Of a DNA stretch of 40,840 nucleotides, positions 24,564 through 33,450 are shown piece by piece. The stretch is from an uncultured Collinsella sp. (GTDB lineage Bacteria; Actinomycetota; Coriobacteriia; Coriobacteriales; Coriobacteriaceae), in NCBI GenBank assembly GCA_902493535.1, contig CABUQG010000015.1, positions 1 to 40,840 of the forward strand, read 5' to 3'. A program made the translations under genes and the position numbers. How positions within the stretch are numbered: the stretch's first letter is position 1; each line of letters starts with the position of its first letter. The notes beneath the pieces were generated by a model, which ran no database searches, was not told the DNA's origin, and saw only the letters and a program-made list of their open reading frames with translations.

Positions 24564-24992
24564 ATGAGGGTTGTAATCGCTTCCGATGCCGACGGTATGT
24601 CGATGAAGGAGTCCATCAAGGAGATGCTCATCGCCGACGGTCACGAGGTCGTCGACTATTCCGAGACCCCAGCCGCGGACTTTGTCGATTCCGCGACCGC
24701 CGTTGCCAAGGACCTGCTGGAGCACAAGGATTCCCAGGGCTTCGCATTCGATAAGTACGGCGTCGGCTCCTATATGGCCGCCGTCAAGATTAAGGGCATG
24801 GTCGTCGCCAACATTTCCGACGAGCGTTCCGCCTACATGACCCGCGAGCACAACGGCTCGCGCATGGTCACCATGGGCCCGGGCGTTGTGGGCACCGAGG
24901 TCGCCAAGAAGATCGCCCGCGAGTTCCTGCGCGCCCAGTACGCCGGCGGCCGTCACCAGATCCGTGTCGACATGCTCAACAAGATGGCCTAA
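24564..24992 (+). CDS. lacA: Galactose-6-phosphate isomerase subunit LacA
   Basis: With LacB this 142-residue subunit converts galactose-6-phosphate to tagatose-6-phosphate. It is of the RpiB/LacAB fold and carries the LacA signature segments KIKGMVVANISDERSAYMT, REHNGSRMVTMG and the terminal GGRHQIRVDMLNKM. It follows AAGGAGG. It is the first gene of a lacA-lacB-lacX-lacC run (24564-27573) downstream of the operator-rich region at 24381-24469. Confidence 0.95.
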   Translation: MRVVIASDADGMSMKESIKEMLIADGHEVVDYSETPAADFVDSATAVAKDLLEHKDSQGFAFDKYGVGSYMAAVKIKGMVVANISDERSAYMTREHNGSRMVTMGPGVVGTEVAKKIAREFLRAQYAGGRHQIRVDMLNKMA

Positions 24993-25055
24993 CGAGAGCC
25001 ACCGAGAACTCGAACTTCTACCTCAACTTGTGAATTCAGACGAAAGGACGTTCTG

Positions 25056-25580
25056 ATGAAGAAGACCATCGCAATCGGTTGCGACCATATCGTTACGGAC
25101 GAGAAGATCTATCTGGCCGACCGCCTGGAGCAGGCTGGCTACAAGGTACTCGACTGCGGCACCTACAGCCACACCCGTACGCACTATCCCATCTACGGCA
25201 AGGCCGTGGGCGAGGCTGTTGCCAGCGGCAAGGCCGACTTTGGTGTGGCCCTGTGCGGCACCGGCATTGGCATCACCAACGCCGTCAACAAGGTTCCCGG
25301 CGCCCGTTGCGCCCTGGTTCGCGACATGACCTCTGCCCTGTATGCCCGTCGCGAGCTCAACGCCAACATCGTGGGCTTTGGCGGCAAGATCACCGGCGAG
25401 TTCCTGATGGCCGACATCATGCTTGCCTTCCTGGAGGAGCCCTACGAGAAGACCCCCGAGCACGATGCCCTGATTGCCAAGATCGATGCCTGCAATAAGG
25501 CCGACGCTGAGGCTCAGGCTGACCCGCACTTCTTTGACGAGTTCCTCGAGAAGTGGGACCGCGGCGAATACCACGACTAG
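25056..25580 (+). CDS. lacB: Galactose-6-phosphate isomerase subunit LacB
   Basis: This 174-residue subunit pairs with LacA. It has the RpiB-like GCDHIVTDEK start, THYPIYGKAVGEAVASGKADFGV, the active-site CGTGIGITNAVNKVPG segment, RDMTSALYARRELNANIVGFGGK and the typical LacB tail FLEKWDRGEYHD. AAAGGA precedes the ATG. It begins 63 bases after lacA. Confidence 0.96.
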   Translation: MKKTIAIGCDHIVTDEKIYLADRLEQAGYKVLDCGTYSHTRTHYPIYGKAVGEAVASGKADFGVALCGTGIGITNAVNKVPGARCALVRDMTSALYARRELNANIVGFGGKITGEFLMADIMLAFLEEPYEKTPEHDALIAKIDACNKADAEAQADPHFFDEFLEKWDRGEYHD

Positions 25581-25613
25581 CGGGTATCCGGCGTAATTAA
25601 CTAGTCCGTTGAC

Positions 25614-25649
25614 GGCTCGCGTTTCTGTGAGGGGGCGCGGGCCGGTTTT
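25614..25649 (+). terminator. Possible attenuator between lacB and the lacX-like gene
   Basis: GGCTCGCG can pair with CGCGGGCC (one G-U pair) and is followed by GGTTTTC. The stem is short and the T-run weak, so it may only reduce read-through. Confidence 0.35.
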
Positions 25650-25699
25650 CTATCAGCCCTATTGACTTGGCGGGCTGTCGTAAGAAAGGGAAGGCTCCT

Positions 25700-26581
25700 A
25701 TGGAGTTTGTTCTTGATAACGGTTCTATTCGTGTGGCGTTGAGCACGGCTGGCGGATCGTTCACTTCTATTGCGGCCAACGGCCGTGAGTACCTGTGGCA
25801 GGGTGACCCGGCGGTCTGGTCGGGCCAGGCACCCATTTGCTTCCCGATCTGCGGCGGCCTTCGCGACGGTCACGCAATGACCATGGGCGGCCGCGAGGTT
25901 AAGCTCGCCCGCCACGGCTTTGCGCGCAAACAGGAGTGGAAACTCGAGGAGCAGAGCGACAACATGGTTGCGCTGAGCCTAAGCTCTGCCGACCATGCCG
26001 AGTTGCTCGAGCAGTACCCGTATCCGTTTAAGATCGTTGCTCGTTACACGATCGATGCGGAGAAGGTGGCCGTGTCGTACGAGGTGACCAATGAGGGCAC
26101 CGAGGACATGCCGTTCTTTGTGGGCGGTCACCCTGGCTTTAAGTGCCCGCTTGACGAGGGCGAGTCCTATGACGACTACGAGCTTCGTTTCGATCAGCGC
26201 GAGGCCGCCGAGCTCTGTACTGCCGTTCCCTCGACGGGCTTGATTGATGTTGAGCATCGCAGCAAGAACCCGATGGTTGGCCATGACCTGCCGCTGACCC
26301 ACGAACTCTTTGACTTCGCAGAGACCATCTTTGACGTGCTCGAGAGCCGCGTGGTTACGCTGACCAAGAAGACCGAGGACAAGGGCGTGCGCCTGACGTT
26401 CCCCGATATGCCGTACCTGATTGTGTGGAGCAAGCCCGAGGGCGACTTTGTGGCCGTGGAACCGTGGGGCGGCCTGTCCACCTGCTCCGACGAGGACGAT
26501 ATCCTGGAGCACAAGCGCGGCTGCCTGTTGGCCAAGCCGGGGGAGACCGTTACCCGCGGCTTTGAAATCGAGATCCTTTAA
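25700..26581 (+). CDS. Aldose 1-epimerase family protein, LacX-like
   Basis: This 293-residue protein belongs to the mutarotase superfamily but differs from galM at the other end of the window. It opens with a beta-rich stretch and EYLWQGDPAVWSGQAPICFPICG, a pattern typical of LacX, the protein of unclear role in lactococcal and staphylococcal lac operons. A histidine in GHPGFKCPL may be catalytic. It starts at ATG 25700 after GGAAGG. It is placed between lacB and lacC. It might open or epimerise a sugar or sugar-phosphate ring; the exact substrate is unknown. Confidence 0.8.
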   Translation: MEFVLDNGSIRVALSTAGGSFTSIAANGREYLWQGDPAVWSGQAPICFPICGGLRDGHAMTMGGREVKLARHGFARKQEWKLEEQSDNMVALSLSSADHAELLEQYPYPFKIVARYTIDAEKVAVSYEVTNEGTEDMPFFVGGHPGFKCPLDEGESYDDYELRFDQREAAELCTAVPSTGLIDVEHRSKNPMVGHDLPLTHELFDFAETIFDVLESRVVTLTKKTEDKGVRLTFPDMPYLIVWSKPEGDFVAVEPWGGLSTCSDEDDILEHKRGCLLAKPGETVTRGFEIEIL

Positions 26582-26637
26582 CGAGCTATCATATGTTTGG
26601 GGCCGCGCGTGTCGTGCCCCGGAAACAGGAGTTCAAT

Positions 26638-27573
26638 ATGATTCTGACCGTTACCATGAACCCGTCGATCGATACTCGCTATCAGCTCGACAAGCTGGTC
26701 ATCGACGATGTTAACCGCGTGACGCCCGAAAAGACCGCTGGCGGCAAGGGCCTCAACGTGAGCCGCGTGCTGCTGCAGCTGGGCGACGACGTACTTGCAA
26801 CCGGCCTGCTTGGCGGTCACATGGGTGCCTATATGGCCGAGCTTATGAATGCCGATGGCGTCAAGAACGACTTTGTGCCCATCGCCGGTGAGACGCGCAT
26901 CTGCCTGAATATTCTGCACGAGGGCAATCAGACCGAACTGCTGGAGAGCGGCCCGCAGATCGCCCCGGCCGAGCTCGAAGCCTTTACGGCCAAGTTTGCC
27001 GAGCTTGCCGCCAAGGCAGATGTCGTGACGCTTTCGGGCTCGCTGCCGCGTGGCGTCGATGCAGGCTACTATGCCGAGCTCGTCAAGATTGCCGAGGAGG
27101 CGGGCGCCAAGGTACTGCTCGACACCTCGGGTGCATCGCTGGAAGCCGCGCTGGAGTCCGACGCTAAGCCCGAGCTCGTAAAGCCCAACCTGACCGAGAT
27201 TAACGGCCTGCTGGGTACGTCCTTTACGACCGATGATGTCGATGCCCTGCGCGAGGCGCTTGCCGCCGATGGCCGCTTTGCCGGCATTCCCTGGGTTGTC
27301 GTTTCGATGGGCGCTGCCGGTTCGGTGGGCTTCCATGAGGGTCGCGCGTTCCGCGCCAAGACGCCCGCGATTGCGGCTGTGAACGCGACGGGTTCCGGCG
27401 ACTCGACCATCGCCGGCTTTGCGCATGCCATTGCGGCTGGTGCCGACGACGTCACGGTGCTCAAGACCGCCAATACCTGCGGCAAGCTCAACGCCATGGA
27501 TCCCAAGACCGGCCGCCTGGTCATGGACCGCTGGGACGAGGTCTACAACAGCGTTGAAGTAACGGAGCTGTAG
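26638..27573 (+). CDS. lacC: Tagatose-6-phosphate kinase (PfkB family)
   Basis: This 311-residue PfkB kinase phosphorylates tagatose-6-phosphate to tagatose-1,6-bisphosphate. It opens MILTVTMNPSIDTRYQLDKL and has TAGGKGLNVSRVL for substrate binding, VTLSGSLPRG, and the NATGSGDS anion-hole motif with catalytic Asp255. Fructose-1-phosphate kinase is a close relative, but the context right behind lacAB decides for LacC. It starts at ATG 26638 after CAGGAG. Confidence 0.92.
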   Translation: MILTVTMNPSIDTRYQLDKLVIDDVNRVTPEKTAGGKGLNVSRVLLQLGDDVLATGLLGGHMGAYMAELMNADGVKNDFVPIAGETRICLNILHEGNQTELLESGPQIAPAELEAFTAKFAELAAKADVVTLSGSLPRGVDAGYYAELVKIAEEAGAKVLLDTSGASLEAALESDAKPELVKPNLTEINGLLGTSFTTDDVDALREALAADGRFAGIPWVVVSMGAAGSVGFHEGRAFRAKTPAIAAVNATGSGDSTIAGFAHAIAAGADDVTVLKTANTCGKLNAMDPKTGRLVMDRWDEVYNSVEVTEL

Positions 27574-27587
27574 AGTTACGGCGTTGA

Positions 27588-27697
27588 GTTACGGCGTTTT
27601 ACCAAACGCCGTAACCAGCCGACGCTGCGCGGGCCGCATTTGGACAATCTGACGTTCAACTTCAAGGGCGCGACCAGAAGGTCAGCGCCCTTTCGTT
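27588..27697 (+). terminator. Inverted repeat and terminator after lacC
   Basis: GTTACGGCGTTT (27588-27599) pairs perfectly with AAACGCCGTAAC (27604-27615) but lacks a T-run. Further on, AAGGGCGC (27664-27671) pairs with GCGCCCTT (27685-27692) followed by TCGTTT, a better terminator. Bases 27698-27805 show nothing I can support. Confidence 0.6.
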
Positions 27698-27805
27698 TCA
27701 CGTCACCTTGTCTCAAATGCGACCCGCTCGCTGGCATTGCCAAGACATCGGCGTTGCCTTGGTCGCAAGTAGTCATTGCTTCCGTCGAGCTACCCTTACA
27801 CCAAC

Positions 27806-27843
27806 AAAACGGCGCCCGTCGGCGATGTTGCCGGCGGGCGCCG
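27806..27843 (-). terminator. Terminator of the galKT operon
   Basis: ACGGCGCCCGCCGG with CCGACGGGCGCCGT forms a long stem on the minus strand, followed by TTTGTTGG. It closely resembles the galM terminator at 62-96 (GCCCGCCG and CGACGGGC). Confidence 0.75.
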
Positions 27844-27891
27844 TGGTCGTGTAGGCGCTATTTGTTAAGTGCGTGCGTTCGAGCTCGCGTG

Positions 27892-29520
27892 CTACAGCGA
27901 GTCGATGAAGCGCTGCTGGGCGGCGCGGCCGGCTTCGTCCCACTTAAAGACGCCGGCGTTGTCGAGCACGTGGCCAAACACCACGCCGACCTCCTCGTGC
28001 AGGATATCGATGGCGTTGTCGGCCGTAAGCTCGTCGGAACGGCGGACATAGACATCCTCGGCCCACGCGGCATGGTTGCGGCAAAGATCATCGCCCTCGA
28101 GCGCGCCGGCAAGGTCGTAGCTGGCATCCGCCTTGGCCGCCAGCAGGTGCTCGCGGACAGCGCCGAGCTCGGGAACCAGGCGCGGCGGAAGAATGGCCAG
28201 GCCCATAACCTCGATCAGGCCGATGTTCTCCTTCTTAATGTGGTGATACTCGGCATGCGGGTGGAAAACGCCCAGCGGATGCTCGTCGGTCGTGATGTTG
28301 CAGCGAAGCGCCAGGTAGGCCTCGTAAATCTCGCCGCCGGCATTGCCGCGGGAGTCGACGCGGCGGATGACGGGCGTCACGGTGTTGTGCGCCACGCCGT
28401 CGGCTGTGTGCGCGATGACGCCCACCGACTCATCGGTCCACTCGCGCCAGGCGAGGATGATCTTCTCGGCGGCGTCGAGCAGCTGGGCGCGGTCGTGCGA
28501 GCGCAGTCGCAGCACCGAGAGCGGCCACCGCAGCACGGTACCGCTGACCTGGTCAAAACCGGGCACGCTAAACTGCAAGACCTCGGCGGCATGCATCATG
28601 GGGAACTCGTGTGCGCCACCCTGGAAGTGGTCGTGCGACAGAATCGAGCCGCCCACGATGGGCAGGTCGGCGTTGGAGCCGATAAAGTAGTGCGGGAACA
28701 GGTCCACAAAGTCGAGCAAACAGGAGAGGCTCTTGCGATCCACGTGCATCGGACGATGCTCGGAGCTCATGGCAATGCAATGCTCGTTAAAGTACGCGTA
28801 CGGGCTGTACTGGAAGCCCCAGCGCTCGCCGTCGAGCTGGATGGGGATAACGCGCAGATTCTGGCGGGCGGGGTGAGCGCCGCCGTCGGCTGCGGCGGAG
28901 CGTCCGGGGTAGCCCTCGTTTTCGATGCAGAGCTGACAGGCGGGATACTTCTCGCCCGTGTTTTTGGCGGCACCGGCTGCGGCAATATCGCGCGGGTCCT
29001 TTTCGGGCTTTGACAGGTTGATGGTGATCTCCAGGTCACCCCAGTTGGTGGAAGTGCTCCATTTGATGTTGCGCGCGATGGCGGCGCGGCGCACGTAACC
29101 GGCGTCACAGCACAGGCCGTAGAACCAGTCGGTCGCGGCGCGGGGCTCGTTGACGCCCATGCGGCCGTTGAATTCCTCGTTTACAACCGAAGGTCTCGGC
29201 ATCAGCGCGCCCATGATGCGCATGGCGATGCGGTCGCGGCCCGATGCCGTGTCCTCGGCGGCACCGCTGACAACGGCGACCTCGGAAAGCGCGGCAAGCG
29301 TGCCCTCCAGGTCAAAATTGGGGAGCGTATCGGGGTGCAAGAGCGAGAGCTTCTCGTTCTGCAGCGCCCAGGTCATGTTGAGCGCGGGGCCCGTGGCGCC
29401 TATGCACTCCAGAATGGTGTTGTATGCCCAGATGCGATCGTCCTGACCGATCATCGATCGGTGGATAGCGTATTCGATCAGGTTCTGCGCGGCCTCGCGC
29501 ACGTCAGTCATTACAGCCAT
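27892..29520 (-). CDS. galT: UDP-glucose--hexose-1-phosphate uridylyltransferase (Firmicute type)
   Basis: This 542-residue enzyme exchanges UMP between UDP-glucose and galactose-1-phosphate. It is the long GalT form found in Firmicutes, recognised by HPHAEYHHIKKENIGLIEVM followed by GLAILPPRL, and by GGSILSHDHFQGGAHEFPM and VRRAAIARNIKW. The start at 29520 overlaps the end of galK by 10 bases; an alternative ATG at 29511 forms a TAATG stop-start overlap. Either way the two genes are translationally coupled. No galE was seen in this window. Confidence 0.95.
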   Translation of the reverse strand: MAVMTDVREAAQNLIEYAIHRSMIGQDDRIWAYNTILECIGATGPALNMTWALQNEKLSLLHPDTLPNFDLEGTLAALSEVAVVSGAAEDTASGRDRIAMRIMGALMPRPSVVNEEFNGRMGVNEPRAATDWFYGLCCDAGYVRRAAIARNIKWSTSTNWGDLEITINLSKPEKDPRDIAAAGAAKNTGEKYPACQLCIENEGYPGRSAAADGGAHPARQNLRVIPIQLDGERWGFQYSPYAYFNEHCIAMSSEHRPMHVDRKSLSCLLDFVDLFPHYFIGSNADLPIVGGSILSHDHFQGGAHEFPMMHAAEVLQFSVPGFDQVSGTVLRWPLSVLRLRSHDRAQLLDAAEKIILAWREWTDESVGVIAHTADGVAHNTVTPVIRRVDSRGNAGGEIYEAYLALRCNITTDEHPLGVFHPHAEYHHIKKENIGLIEVMGLAILPPRLVPELGAVREHLLAAKADASYDLAGALEGDDLCRNHAAWAEDVYVRRSDELTADNAIDILHEEVGVVFGHVLDNAGVFKWDEAGRAAQQRFIDSL

Positions 29521-30716
29521 GCCGCGTAAGCCCCCTTGTCAGAGATGGCGTAGTGACGGGCAGAGCCCTTGCCCAGCCAGCCGTTCATCTTGGTAATGAA
29601 GGTGTCGACCAGATCGAGCGGCACAAAGGCCTGGATGGTGCCACCAAAGCCGCCGCCGTGGATGCGGACGGCGCCGCGGCCGTCAAGCACATGCTCGGCA
29701 AGAGCAAGCGCGTACATGGAAGGTTGCTCGGCACCCAGTTTGGCAACAACGTTCTGCAGGTACATGGCAGAGCTGGCGCCGGACTCGCGCGTCAGGACCA
29801 GGAACTGGTCAATGTCACCGGCGTTCAGGGCCGCCCAGCGCTTATCGACCAGGCCGTTCTCGTACCAGTAGTGAACGGCGCGCAGGCAGGCACGGTCGCC
29901 CAGCTTGGCGCGCAGCTCGGGGAGCTTGGCGTCAAAATCGGCAACGTTTACCTCGCACAGGCGTGCCTTGCCAAACTCGGCGGCGACGTCTTGCATCTCG
30001 CGCGGAACGGCGGCGTAGTCGTCGGTGGCTGCCACGTGGTCGGCGCCGACCTTAACGAGCACGAGCGCATAACCGTGATCCTCAAAGTTGAGCTCGAGCT
30101 TCTGGGTTTTAGGCTGAGCCTGGTCCTCAAAGTCCATGTAGGCGAGGCCGCCCAGGCACACAGCGGCCTGGTCCATCAGACCGCAGGGCTTGCCGTAATA
30201 GTTGTTCTCGGTGCGCTGGCTCATCTGGGCGAGCGCGACGGGCTCGATGGCGGGTGCTCCCCAGAGCGTCTCCATGGCGCGGCCGTAAGCCGCCTCGACA
30301 GCAGCGGAGCTCGAAAGGCCGCCGCCCGAGGGGACGGAGCAGGTAAAGGCAAAGTCGAAGCCCTGGGGCTCAACGCCCAGAGCAGCGATTTCGTGGGCCA
30401 TGCCGCGGACGAGGCTCGCGGACGTGCCCTTCTCAGACTCCTGAACGTCTAGCGTATCGAGCGTGATCTCAAAGGTGGGATAGCCCTCGTCGGCTACGCG
30501 AACCTTGTTGGAATCGGTTGCCACGGCGATGCCGTCGACGGCGACATCGAGCGAGCCGGCGATAACGTGGCCACCCTCGTGGTCAGTGTGGTTGCCGCTG
30601 ATCTCGGAGCGGCCGGGCGCGTGCACGTAGAGCACCTGGCGGTCGCCGATGGGGCCAAACTCCTCCTCGAACAGCTTGGTGAGCGTGGCGAATGTCTTTT
30701 CGTCGGGGGTGGTCAT
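29511..30716 (-). CDS. galK: Galactokinase
   Basis: This 401-residue GHMP-family kinase makes galactose-1-phosphate. It has the galactokinase signature in the form APGRSEISGNHTDHEGG (the GNHTDH variant found in Firmicutes, in place of GEHTDY), the ATP loop SVPSGGGLSSSAAVE, and a C-terminal VRIHGGGFGGTIQAF. AAAGGA precedes ATG 30716. It is the first gene of galKT and diverges from a LacI gene across three matched operators. Confidence 0.95.
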   Translation of the reverse strand: MTTPDEKTFATLTKLFEEEFGPIGDRQVLYVHAPGRSEISGNHTDHEGGHVIAGSLDVAVDGIAVATDSNKVRVADEGYPTFEITLDTLDVQESEKGTSASLVRGMAHEIAALGVEPQGFDFAFTCSVPSGGGLSSSAAVEAAYGRAMETLWGAPAIEPVALAQMSQRTENNYYGKPCGLMDQAAVCLGGLAYMDFEDQAQPKTQKLELNFEDHGYALVLVKVGADHVAATDDYAAVPREMQDVAAEFGKARLCEVNVADFDAKLPELRAKLGDRACLRAVHYWYENGLVDKRWAALNAGDIDQFLVLTRESGASSAMYLQNVVAKLGAEQPSMYALALAEHVLDGRGAVRIHGGGFGGTIQAFVPLDLVDTFITKMNGWLGKGSARHYAISDKGAYAAWL

Positions 30717-30756
30717 GGGAGTCCTTTCCTTGGCGCGCCCGGGTGGGTTTTGCGTC

Positions 30757-30961
30757 GTTATGAGTACGTTAACAACTTAAAGCGGCATGAACCAAGTGTT
30801 CACGATACCGCACGTTACGGGCTATGTTAACGTACTCATAACACATCGCTTGTCACTTTTTGAGAATCTGGTAATCGGTAGAAATACAGCCGTGAACGGT
30901 ACTGCCGTATGGACTTATAAAGCAGAAGAGATGCAGATAGAAAAAGTAGAGTACGTTAACA
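30757..30961. promoter_or_regulatory. Three operators of the galKT/LacI divergon
   Basis: GTTATGAGTACGTTAACA at 30757-30774 and its exact reverse complement at 30825-30842 form an 18-bp perfect inverted pair. A third copy of the core, GAGTACGTTAACA, is at 30949-30961. The centre ACGT within TG and CA ends is typical of LacI-family sites. The copies lie near the galK start and upstream of the LacI gene, allowing looping and joint control. CCGTGAACGGTA (30890-30901) is the shared motif, and a TATAAA (30916-30921) lies 17 bases after its TGAACG. Confidence 0.8.
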
Positions 30962-31054
30962 TGCGTCCGACGATAGCGGGCCTCGGCGCGGGATGTATTT
31001 CTGCCCAGGCCGGCATTCACGCTATTCAGATCTCGCAAGGGTGAAGGTGATCCT

Positions 31055-32086
31055 GTGGCAAGGCGCCCGTCCAACGATACAGGTACGCGTCCGGTTTCCA
31101 TGGCCGACGTCGCCCGCGCTGCTGGCGTTTCGCAGCAGACGGTTTCGCGCGTCGCCAACGGCTTGCCCAACGTTAACGAACAGACGCGCCAGCGCGTGCA
31201 GGCCGCTATGCAAGAGCTCGGCTTTCGTCCGAGTTATGCCGGTCGCTCGCTGCGCGGCGGCCGTTACCATTCGGTAGGCCTATGCATCAACGATGTCACC
31301 AAGTTTGGCAACCTCTCAATGATCGACGGCATCGCCAGCGCTGCTCGCGAGCATAATTGCGCCATCACGCTGGTCGAGATGTCCAAGACCGAGGAATTCT
31401 CGCTTGCCGAGGCCACGCGTCGTATGGCCGCATTGCCGGTGGACGGCATCATCATCGGCATGAGCCGCATGGCGCCCGATTTTGAGACGTTTGATCCACT
31501 GCCGGGCATTGGCACGGTCATCGTTACCATGTATGCGCACCCGCGGGTGACCACGGTCGATTCCGACCATTACGGCTGCTCGCTATTGCTTATGGATCAC
31601 CTTTTTGAGCTGGGGCACGAGCAAATTCGCTATATTGGCGGCCCGTCGTTCTCGGTTGACGAACAATTTCGTCGCGCCGGTTGGCAGGATGCACTCGAGC
31701 GTAAACACATCGAGCCGGCAGAGCCGCTCGAGGGAGACTGGTCTGCCAACAGCGGTTACGAGGCCGGTAGGTATCTGGCCGAACACGACCGCACCATGAC
31801 GGCGATTTATGCGGCAAACGATCAGATGGCAAATGGCGCGATTGCCGCGCTGCGTGATAGCGGCCTGCGCGTGCCCGAGGACGTGAGCGTGGTGGGCGTC
31901 GACGATTCGCTCGATGATTTTGTGGCACACAACGAGCTCACGACCGTGCGATTCGATTTACATCAGCGTGGACGCGAGGTATTCGAGCATGCGGTTCCCG
32001 AGGCGGGTACGGCGGGCAAAACCGTTGCCATTCGTATTCCCGGCCAGCTCATTATTCGACATAGCACGGCGATACCGCGCGCATAG
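31055..32086 (+). CDS. LacI-family repressor of the galactose genes
   Basis: This 343-residue repressor has the helix-turn-helix SMADVARAAGVSQQTVSRVANGLPNVNEQTRQRV and a sensor core ending PEDVSVVGVDDSLDDFVAHNELTTVRFD. It starts at GTG 31055 after GAAGGTGA. Its divergent placement with galKT and the three operators between them make it the likely galactose repressor. It is closely related to LacI-B, -C and -D, so the four look like paralogs that have each acquired their own operator. Confidence 0.9.
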   Translation: MARRPSNDTGTRPVSMADVARAAGVSQQTVSRVANGLPNVNEQTRQRVQAAMQELGFRPSYAGRSLRGGRYHSVGLCINDVTKFGNLSMIDGIASAAREHNCAITLVEMSKTEEFSLAEATRRMAALPVDGIIIGMSRMAPDFETFDPLPGIGTVIVTMYAHPRVTTVDSDHYGCSLLLMDHLFELGHEQIRYIGGPSFSVDEQFRRAGWQDALERKHIEPAEPLEGDWSANSGYEAGRYLAEHDRTMTAIYAANDQMANGAIAALRDSGLRVPEDVSVVGVDDSLDDFVAHNELTTVRFDLHQRGREVFEHAVPEAGTAGKTVAIRIPGQLIIRHSTAIPRA

Positions 32087-32169
32087 TTTGTGCAGGTCAA
32101 CGGCGGTATATTCCGCCTCAATAACAATCGGTAAGGATGCTGACGGATAGCCGTGGCTATGAAGGCGAG

Positions 32170-32178
32170 TGCTATGAT
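32170..32178 (+). promoter_or_regulatory. Extended -10 promoter of the flavodiiron gene
   Basis: TGCTATGAT is an extended -10 (TG, one base, TATGAT) 38 bases before the start at 32216. No convincing -35 is seen. Confidence 0.45.
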
Positions 32179-32215
32179 AGACGGGTTCTTTTGTCTATCT
32201 AGGAGGCTTTGCCTG

Positions 32216-33376
32216 ATGGAGATCACCAAGGATATCCGCTACATCGGTGTCGACGATCGCGACATTGACCTGTTCGAGGGCCAGTACGACGTGTCCGAGA
32301 ACGGCATGGCATACAACAGCTATGTTATCTTGGGCGAAAAGATCGCTGTCGCCGATTCAGTCGACGGCGGTTTTGTTGACGAGTGGCTCGGCAACCTCGA
32401 GGCCGTGCTCGATGGACGTACGCCCGACTACCTGGTCGTCCATCACATGGAGCCCGATCACTCCGCCGGTATCGCCGCCTTTATGGAGCGCTATCCCCAG
32501 GCACAGATTGTGGCCAGCATGGGCGCCTTTCGCATGATGGTCAACTACTTTGGCACCGACTACCCCGAGCGCAAGATGGTCGTCAAAGAGGGCGACGTGC
32601 TCGATCTGGGCGGTCACAGCCTAACGTTTGTCGGCGCTCCCAACGTTCACTGGCCCGAGGTGATCTTCTCCTACGAGTCTACCGACAAGGTGCTCTTTAG
32701 TGCCGACGGCTTTGGCAAGTTCGGCGCCAACGACATCGAGGACCCGGAAGGCTGGGCTTGCGAAGCGCGCCGCTACTACTTTGGCATCGTCGGTAAGTTC
32801 GGCAAATTCGTGCAGACCGTGCTCAAGAAGGCCGCCGACCTGGACATCCAGATCATCTGTCCGCTCCACGGCCCTGTACTGACCGAGAACCTGGGCTATT
32901 ACCTCGACACCTATAACACCTGGTCGAGCTATCAGCCCGAGGACGAGGGCATCACGATTGCCTATGCGAGCGTGTACGGCCATCTGAAGGCTGCCGTTGA
33001 GGAGCTCGCATCTGCTCTCGAGGCCCGCGGCCAGAAGGTCTCCGTCTTTGACCTGGCTCGCGATGATATGGCCGAGGCCGTTGAGGATGCGTTCCGCTAT
33101 GACCGTCTGGTGCTCGCCTCCATCACCTATCAGGGCGAGATCTTCCCGTTCATGAGCACCTTTATCCACACGCTTGCCGAGCACGCCTATCAGAACCGTA
33201 CGGTGGCGCTCGTTGAGGCCGGCTCCTGGGCGCCCACCGCTGCCAAGGTTATGACCAAGGAGCTCGAGGGCATGAAGGACATCACCCTGACGCAGAACAA
33301 GGTGACTGTCCTGGGTTCGCTCAACGACGCCTCGCGCGCTCAGATCGAGGCCCTCGCCGACGAGCTTTCCAAGTAG
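32216..33376 (+). CDS. FprA-type flavodiiron protein
   Basis: This 386-residue cytoplasmic enzyme should reduce oxygen or nitric oxide to protect an anaerobe. The N-terminal metallo-beta-lactamase-like domain has the diiron ligands in HHMEPDHSAG (His77, Glu79, Asp81, His82), a histidine in NVHWPEVIFSYE, an aspartate in SADGFGKFG, and the C-terminal ligand in CPLHGPV. A flavodoxin domain follows from about residue 248 (ITIAYASVYGHLKAAVEEL). The ATG at 32216 follows AGGAGG nine bases upstream; in-frame upstream ATGs lack such a site. It has no clear link to sugar use. Confidence 0.93.
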   Translation: MEITKDIRYIGVDDRDIDLFEGQYDVSENGMAYNSYVILGEKIAVADSVDGGFVDEWLGNLEAVLDGRTPDYLVVHHMEPDHSAGIAAFMERYPQAQIVASMGAFRMMVNYFGTDYPERKMVVKEGDVLDLGGHSLTFVGAPNVHWPEVIFSYESTDKVLFSADGFGKFGANDIEDPEGWACEARRYYFGIVGKFGKFVQTVLKKAADLDIQIICPLHGPVLTENLGYYLDTYNTWSSYQPEDEGITIAYASVYGHLKAAVEELASALEARGQKVSVFDLARDDMAEAVEDAFRYDRLVLASITYQGEIFPFMSTFIHTLAEHAYQNRTVALVEAGSWAPTAAKVMTKELEGMKDITLTQNKVTVLGSLNDASRAQIEALADELSK

Positions 33377-33408
33377 CGACACATTCACTTTTGACGCTCA
33401 ACCATCAC

Positions 33409-33449
33409 AACCACCACAAAGGGGACAGGCACCTTTGTGGTGGTTTTTG
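33409..33449 (+). terminator. Terminator after the flavodiiron gene
   Basis: AACCACCACAAAGG pairs perfectly with CCTTTGTGGTGGTT around GGACAGGCA and is followed by TTTGTTT. It may also serve the convergent DeoR gene that ends at 33451. Confidence 0.85.
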
Positions 33450-33450
33450 T

